From Chloroflexota bacterium (GTDB lineage: Bacteria; Chloroflexota; UBA6077; JACQUR01): a DNA stretch of 8,931 nt. Position numbers and translations under genes: made by a program. Under the pieces are notes generated by a model. That model made no database searches and was not told where the DNA came from. It saw only the letters and a list, made by a program, of their open reading frames with translations. The stretch lies in NCBI GenBank assembly GCA_016210245.1, contig JACQUR010000520.1, positions 1-8,931 of the forward strand. The letters run 5' to 3'. Shown piece after piece: positions 5,774 through 8,931 of this stretch; within the stretch, counting starts at the first letter, position 1; each line of letters begins with the position of its first letter.

Positions 5774-6352
5774 GTGGCGGACGCGATGGACGCGCAGGAG
5801 CTCCAGGAACAGATGATTGGGCTGGTACGCGCCTTCGGCCTGCACCAGCCCGACCGCACGCCCTGCGGCCAGCCGGTGAGTGTCTCTGCGGCCCATGCCC
5901 TGATGGAGTTGACCCAGGTGGAATCCCTGCCCCAGACCGCGCTGGCCGCGCGGCTCCGGCTGGAGAAGAGCACCGTGAGTCGCCTGGTCGAGCACCTGGA
6001 GCGGCGGGGGTGGATTAGACGGGAACGCGACCCGGCCGATCGTCGCGTCCTGCTGCTGCACCTGACCGACGCGGGGCGGCGCGCGTCCGAACAACTGGCA
6101 GTGGCGCGAGCGGCCAAGTTCGCTCGCATCTTCAGTGCGATCCCTGCCGAGGAACGGGCGGCCGTGCAGCGTGGTCTGTCGGTGTTGCTGGGCGCGGTGA
6201 GCACGAGCAACCAGAGGAGGACGAAGCATGTTGCGATGGATCGCGCTGACGGCGCTCACGCTGGCGGCCGCGCTCACAGGGGGCTGCACGGGCGAGCAGA
6301 CCCCCGCCCCGACCAAGCCGGGTCTCCAGACGCAGCCCTACGCCGGGCTTGA
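5774..6352 (+). CDS. MarR-family winged-helix transcriptional regulator
   Basis: This is a 192-residue protein whose first 145 residues are a standard MarR fold. The winged helix-turn-helix spans about 54-100: LPQTALAARLRLEKSTVSRLV contains the recognition helix, and the wing has the family signature RDPADRR at 85-91 followed by LTDAG. Only one cysteine is visible (C31, in TPCGQP), which could be a redox or metal sensing site. The GTG start at 5774 is chosen because AGGAGG (5761-5766) lies seven bases upstream. It probably represses its own operon through the two upstream palindromes and may control the two lipoprotein genes. The last 40 or so residues are Arg/Ala/Gly/His-rich and come from reading 125 nt into the next gene in another frame. 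This is unusual for MarR proteins of about 150 residues and could reflect a lost stop or a frameshift. Confidence 0.88.
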   Translation: MADAMDAQELQEQMIGLVRAFGLHQPDRTPCGQPVSVSAAHALMELTQVESLPQTALAARLRLEKSTVSRLVEHLERRGWIRRERDPADRRVLLLHLTDAGRRASEQLAVARAAKFARIFSAIPAEERAAVQRGLSVLLGAVSTSNQRRTKHVAMDRADGAHAGGRAHRGLHGRADPRPDQAGSPDAALRRA

Positions 6353-6842
6353 AGGCCGCCCGGTCAAGGCCCTGGTGCCGGACCGAGTGGCAGACCTGCT
6401 GGCGGGACGGGGTGCCGGCTATGCTCTGGCCGCCGAGCTCAACCACTACCCTGGCCCGACGCACGTGCTGGAGCTTGCGCGCGACTTGCAACTGCGGCCG
6501 GATCAGGAGCAACGGGTGCGCGAGGTATTTTCAAGCATGCAGCAGGACGCCCGTCGGTACGGCGAGCAACTGGTAAACCTGGAGACAGACCTGGATCAGA
6601 TGTTCAGCAGTGGCGCGATCACCCCGACCGAGCTGGAGCACCTCACCGGCGAGATCGCCGCGGTGGAGGGACGGCTCCGCGAGACGCACCTGGCAGCGCA
6701 CCTTGAAATGAAGCACATTCTCACCACTGAACAGGTCGCCCGCTATGACCAGTTGCGCGGCTATGGCACGGGCGACGATGGCTCGGGATCTGCCAAGGAC
6801 GGGCATGCGATGGCAGAGCATGGGGGACATCGTGGCGACTGA
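6228..6842 (+). CDS. CpxP/Spy-like periplasmic metal-sensor lipoprotein
   Basis: This is a 204-residue predicted lipoprotein. A hydrophobic signal (residues 2-16) ends at LTGGC with C20 as the likely lipidated cysteine. The mature part is helical, with two LTxxQ-type motifs: LRPDQ (89-93) and LTTEQ (165-169). These define the CpxP/Spy/zinc-resistance-associated group, envelope chaperones or heavy-metal-responsive proteins. The C-terminus holds three His (193, 198, 201) in a Gly/Asp-rich tail, a possible metal-binding end. GGAGGA six bases before the ATG at 6228 makes the start firm even though it lies 125 nt inside the MarR frame. It overlaps the next gene by 38 nt under the start chosen there. 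It is likely co-transcribed with marR, as an envelope-stress sensor or chaperone. The metal or ligand is not determinable from the sequence. Confidence 0.8.
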   Translation: MLRWIALTALTLAAALTGGCTGEQTPAPTKPGLQTQPYAGLEGRPVKALVPDRVADLLAGRGAGYALAAELNHYPGPTHVLELARDLQLRPDQEQRVREVFSSMQQDARRYGEQLVNLETDLDQMFSSGAITPTELEHLTGEIAAVEGRLRETHLAAHLEMKHILTTEQVARYDQLRGYGTGDDGSGSAKDGHAMAEHGGHRGD

Positions 6843-7923
6843 GGAGAGGAGCACGAGGGCCAGGCCGCACGACCGCAGATCGTGCGGCCTGGCCCTCGTG
6901 CTCCTCTCCTTGCTCTTTGTTTCCTGCCAGCCGGCGAGGCCCCCCCAGCCGCTCGCCCCGCTGGCGCCGACGGTCCAGCCGACGCCGGCTCCCGTGCGGC
7001 TGCCGGCCGACGACGCGCCCCACGACGTGCTGACCGAGTGGTGGTACTACACCGGCCACCTGTACGGCGCAGACGGCCAGCGCTACGGCTTCGAGTTCGT
7101 CATCTTCCAGAGCGTGCGCGGCCAGAACCCCATCGGCTACCTCGCGCACGTCGCCCTCACCGATCCCCAGCGCGGCCGCTTCCGCTACGCGGCCCGGACG
7201 GCGCAGCGCACCGCCCTGCCCGCGAGCCTGGACCTGGAGGTGGACGGCTGGCGGCTGAGTGGCGGCGACGGGCGCGACCAGATTGCGGCCGACCTGGACG
7301 ACTACGCCCTGGAGCTGCGCCTGGTCTCTCAGAAGCCGCCCGCGCTCCACCACGGCGGCCTGATCTCCTTCGGCCCGGCCGGCGACTCCTACTACTACTC
7401 CCGCACCCGCCTGGCCGTCTCGGGTCAGGTGCGCGAGGGCGACACCTGGCGCCAGGTAGAGGGCCAGGCCTGGCACGACCACCAGTGGGGCAACTTCGTC
7501 GTGGCTACGGTGGGCGGCTGGGACTGGTTCAGTCTCCAGCTCGACGAGGGCAGTGAGCTGATGCTCTTCCTGCTCCGCGACGCTCAGGGGGCCAGCAGCG
7601 GCGTCTTCGGGACCGTGGTCGACCGCGCCGGCCAGACCACCGAGCTGCCTGCGGACGCGGCCGAGGTAGCGGCCCTGGGGAGCTGGACCAGTCCTCACAC
7701 CGGCGCCCGCTACCCCTCCGGCTGGGAGGTGCGCCTGGCCGCCCGGCCGGAGCTCGGTCTGCCCCAGGCCAGCCTGCGCCTGGTGCCCGTGCTGGAGGAC
7801 CAGGAGCTGGCCTTCGAGCGCATGCCCTACTGGGAGGGCGCGGTGCAGGTTTCTGGCACCCTGGGCGGTAGGGGGGTGGCCGGAGAGGGGTATGTGGAGC
7901 TAACGGGGTACCGGCCGGGCTAG
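6805..7923 (+). CDS. CrtC/AttH-like (lipocalin-fold) lipoprotein
   Basis: The 372-residue protein belongs to the CrtC/AttH group of secreted lipocalin-like proteins, often annotated as carotenoid 1,2-hydratase or secreted hydrolase. The diagnostic motifs are EWWYYTGHL (78-86) and WHDHQWGNF (223-231). The family includes AttH, a partner of ABC exporters; true carotenoid hydratase activity is doubtful here because no carotenoid genes are visible. The signal peptide has RR at 24-25, a hydrophobic core (28-39) and FVSC with C41 as probable lipidation site, followed by a Pro/Ala-rich tether. The ATG at 6805 has AAGGA five bases upstream; ATG 6820 and GTG 6832 (after GGGGGA) are alternatives. All three overlap the upstream gene, implying translational coupling. 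Residues about 14-36, most of the signal peptide, are encoded by palindromic repeat copy 2. Confidence 0.82.
   Translation: MRWQSMGDIVATEERSTRARPHDRRSCGLALVLLSLLFVSCQPARPPQPLAPLAPTVQPTPAPVRLPADDAPHDVLTEWWYYTGHLYGADGQRYGFEFVIFQSVRGQNPIGYLAHVALTDPQRGRFRYAARTAQRTALPASLDLEVDGWRLSGGDGRDQIAADLDDYALELRLVSQKPPALHHGGLISFGPAGDSYYYSRTRLAVSGQVREGDTWRQVEGQAWHDHQWGNFVVATVGGWDWFSLQLDEGSELMLFLLRDAQGASSGVFGTVVDRAGQTTELPADAAEVAALGSWTSPHTGARYPSGWEVRLAARPELGLPQASLRLVPVLEDQELAFERMPYWEGAVQVSGTLGGRGVAGEGYVELTGYRPG
6842..6910. repeat. Palindromic repeat copy 2, within the signal-peptide coding region
   Basis: Bases 6842-6872 pair perfectly with 6880-6910 (31 bp) around a 7-base loop; the 67 bp homologous to copy 1 are 6843-6909. 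A T-rich stretch follows (6910-6923), so the transcript could form a terminator-like attenuator inside the 5' end of the CrtC-like gene. The stem begins at the last base of the upstream gene's TGA and encodes the Arg-rich and hydrophobic parts of the downstream signal peptide. Confidence 0.92.
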
Positions 7924-7941
7924 AGCATCGGACACCCGCGC

Positions 7942-7969
7942 TTGAACACCGAGTCCCGTGTGGTACACA
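7942..7969 (+). promoter_or_regulatory. Possible promoter of the DUF5678-like gene
   Basis: TTGAAC (7942-7947) and TACACA (7964-7969) are separated by 16 bp in the short gap after the CrtC-like gene. The match to a sigma-70 consensus is partial. The 78-bp gap holds no other visible signal apart from the ribosome binding site. Confidence 0.35.
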
Positions 7970-8001
7970 ATGTGCCAAACCTGGGAAGGGGGAGGTGAGG
8001 G

Positions 8002-8283
8002 ATGCTAGCCCACCTGCCTATCGACTGGGGACGGTTGCAGGCTGCGTGGCAGGAGGAGGAGGAGGAGGACCGGTTCTGGCGTGAGCACCGCCAGGATCTC
8101 CTCGAAGCTTACCCGGATCAGTTCGTCGCTGTCTATCAGGGTAGTGTGATAGCGGCGGCATCTGACTGGGAAACCCTCGAAGCCTGCCTTCAGGCTAGGG
8201 GGCTCGACCCAAGCCGGGTTTGGATCCGGTTCGTGACAGACAAACCCGGTCTTCACCTCCGCGGAGGCCTCCGCTCATCCTGA
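8002..8283 (+). CDS. Small DUF5678-like protein
   Basis: This 93-residue soluble protein has no signal peptide or membrane helix. After an acidic run (EEEEED, 18-23) the pattern FWREHRQDLLEAYPDQFVAVYQGSVIAA (25-52), then ASDWETLEACLQARGLDPSRVWIRFV (52-77), resembles DUF5678 proteins, short domains of unknown function common in Chloroflexota and cyanobacteria. GGAGGTGA precedes the ATG at 8002 by three bases. Base composition is less GC-rich than in the neighbours. The family core appears to end near residue 80; the last dozen residues and the stop lie in a palindrome and a dispersed repeat, so the C-terminus may be replaced. No function is assigned. Confidence 0.68.
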   Translation: MLAHLPIDWGRLQAAWQEEEEEDRFWREHRQDLLEAYPDQFVAVYQGSVIAAASDWETLEACLQARGLDPSRVWIRFVTDKPGLHLRGGLRSS

Positions 8284-8297
8284 GCCTGTCGAAGGAT
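8261..8297. repeat. Palindrome plus dispersed repeat between convergent genes
   Basis: GCGGAGGCCTCCGC (8261-8274) is a perfect 14-bp palindrome. It is followed at 8275-8297 by the TCATCCTGAGCCTGTCGAAG-type element, ending in GAT, with partly self-complementary ends (ATCCT/AGGAT). From memory, this element is frequent as an intergenic repeat in many environmental bacterial genomes. It supplies the stop codon of the DUF5678-like gene (TGA at 8281-8283) and separates two convergent genes, where it may limit read-through. Confidence 0.6.
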
Positions 8298-8320
8298 CGC
8301 GGCTCGCAGAGCGCTCCCCG

Positions 8321-8931
8321 CTAGCTGAGGCCGCGCTCGATCAGGCTGAGGCCGGCGGCGAGCAGCACCAGAAGCACAGCGCGCTGGAACGTCTGTTTGG
8401 GCAGACGGCTCTGAAGCCACATGCCGCTTTTCAACCCGAGCAACGCCGGGGTCAGGAGCAGGAGGCTCAGGCTCACCAGGGTGGGCGTCACCAGGTCCAG
8501 GACGATCAGTCCCACCAGCCGGTAGGTGCTCAGAATGGTGAACATGAGCGACAGGGAGAAGAGGAAGGCCGAGGCAGTCAGGTCGAGCGCCAGCAGGTAG
8601 CTCGCCAGCACCGGGCCGGAGACGCCGACGGCCCCAGTGCAGAGGCCGGCGGTCACTCCCACCGCGGGCGAGAGCAGCGGCTCCCAGCGCGGGGGGACCA
8701 GGAGCCGCAGCTTGAAGAAGCTCGTGAACACGTAGAGCAGGGTGAAGCCGCCCAGGACGAGCGTGATCGCCTGCCCGGACAGGATGGCCAGCAACCCGAC
8801 GCCCATGGGCACGCCCAACACCCCGCCCACGAACAGGGGGACGATGCGGCGCACCTGCTTGCCTGCGTGAGCGCGGTGGCGAACGAGCTGCAGGACGTTC
8901 ACCGCGGGCACGATGGCCGAGGCCAGGAGCA
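8321..8931 (-). CDS. TauE/SafE-family sulfite exporter, partial (N-terminus beyond window)
   Basis: 202 codons of an integral membrane protein are visible. The frame is open through the window end, so the GTG at 8911 is not the true start and roughly the first one or two helices are missing. Hydrophobic segments (roughly IVPLFVGGVLGVPMGVGLL, AITLVLGGFTLLYVF, VGVTAGLCTGAVGVSGPVLAS, FLFSLSLMFTILSTYRLVGL, LVSLSLLLLTPALLGL and AVLLVLLAAGLSLI) and the glycine-rich GLCTGAVGVSGP motif fit the TauE/SafE family, which exports sulfite, sulfoacetate or similar anions. It runs towards the DUF5678-like gene with a 37-bp gap. The substrate is not shown, but the siroheme reductase in the same window makes sulfite worth considering. 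Confidence 0.82.
   Translation of the reverse strand, partial: LLASAIVPAVNVLQLVRHRAHAGKQVRRIVPLFVGGVLGVPMGVGLLAILSGQAITLVLGGFTLLYVFTSFFKLRLLVPPRWEPLLSPAVGVTAGLCTGAVGVSGPVLASYLLALDLTASAFLFSLSLMFTILSTYRLVGLIVLDLVTPTLVSLSLLLLTPALLGLKSGMWLQSRLPKQTFQRAVLLVLLAAGLSLIERGLS

Noticed and set aside
5356..6210. Minus-strand frame covering the MarR gene and hairpin copy 1
   Set aside because: It is antisense to the exporter 3' end and the MarR gene. It is only of interest because its RPHDRRSCG segment shows the coding symmetry of the repeat.
1..8931. CRISPR arrays, tRNA or rRNA genes, transposases
   Set aside because: I saw no regularly spaced direct repeats, cloverleaf genes, rRNA sequence or transposase motifs on either strand.

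Overview
This is a GC-rich bacterial window (by eye about 70 % G+C, with long antisense open frames as expected). The gene content suggests a Chloroflexota-like bacterium: a DUF5678-type small protein, an AttH/CrtC-like lipoprotein, a siroheme reductase paired with an FrhB-like flavoprotein, and many long GC-rich palindromic repeats. That placement is an inference from gene content and style, not proven by a marker gene.

Layout. Positions 1-232 form a near-perfect inverted duplication with no loop. Its right arm is the 3' end of the first gene and its left arm looks like a fold-back copy at a contig end. A minus-strand operon follows: a nitrite/sulfite (siroheme, [4Fe-4S]) reductase (3192-1519), then 23 bp downstream an FrhB-type F420/flavin oxidoreductase with an N-terminal double [4Fe-4S] ferredoxin domain (1495-161). 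The pair resembles a split version of F420H2-dependent sulfite reductase (Fsr). The divergent intergenic region (3193-3439) holds a 10-bp inverted repeat, two copies of an 18-bp palindromic operator and a tandem 15-bp duplication at the next gene's start.

On the plus strand, 3440-7923 carries an RND/MMPL exporter, a MarR-family regulator with two palindromic operators in its promoter, a CpxP/Spy-like metal-sensor lipoprotein, and a CrtC/AttH-like lipoprotein. The last three genes overlap and are probably translationally coupled. This looks like an envelope-stress, efflux and envelope-maintenance cluster. A small DUF5678-like gene (8002-8283) ends inside a dispersed repeat. A convergent TauE/SafE-type sulfite exporter (8321 to beyond the window end) closes the window.

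The most unusual theme is palindromic DNA at gene ends. Two related 67-bp hairpins (5647-5713 and 6843-6909) keep near-perfect stems through paired substitutions at three positions. They bracket the marR-lipoprotein pair, and the second one encodes most of the signal peptide of the CrtC-like lipoprotein. A third long hairpin (1526-1596) encodes the C-terminal tail of the siroheme reductase. I saw no tRNA, rRNA, CRISPR array or transposase.
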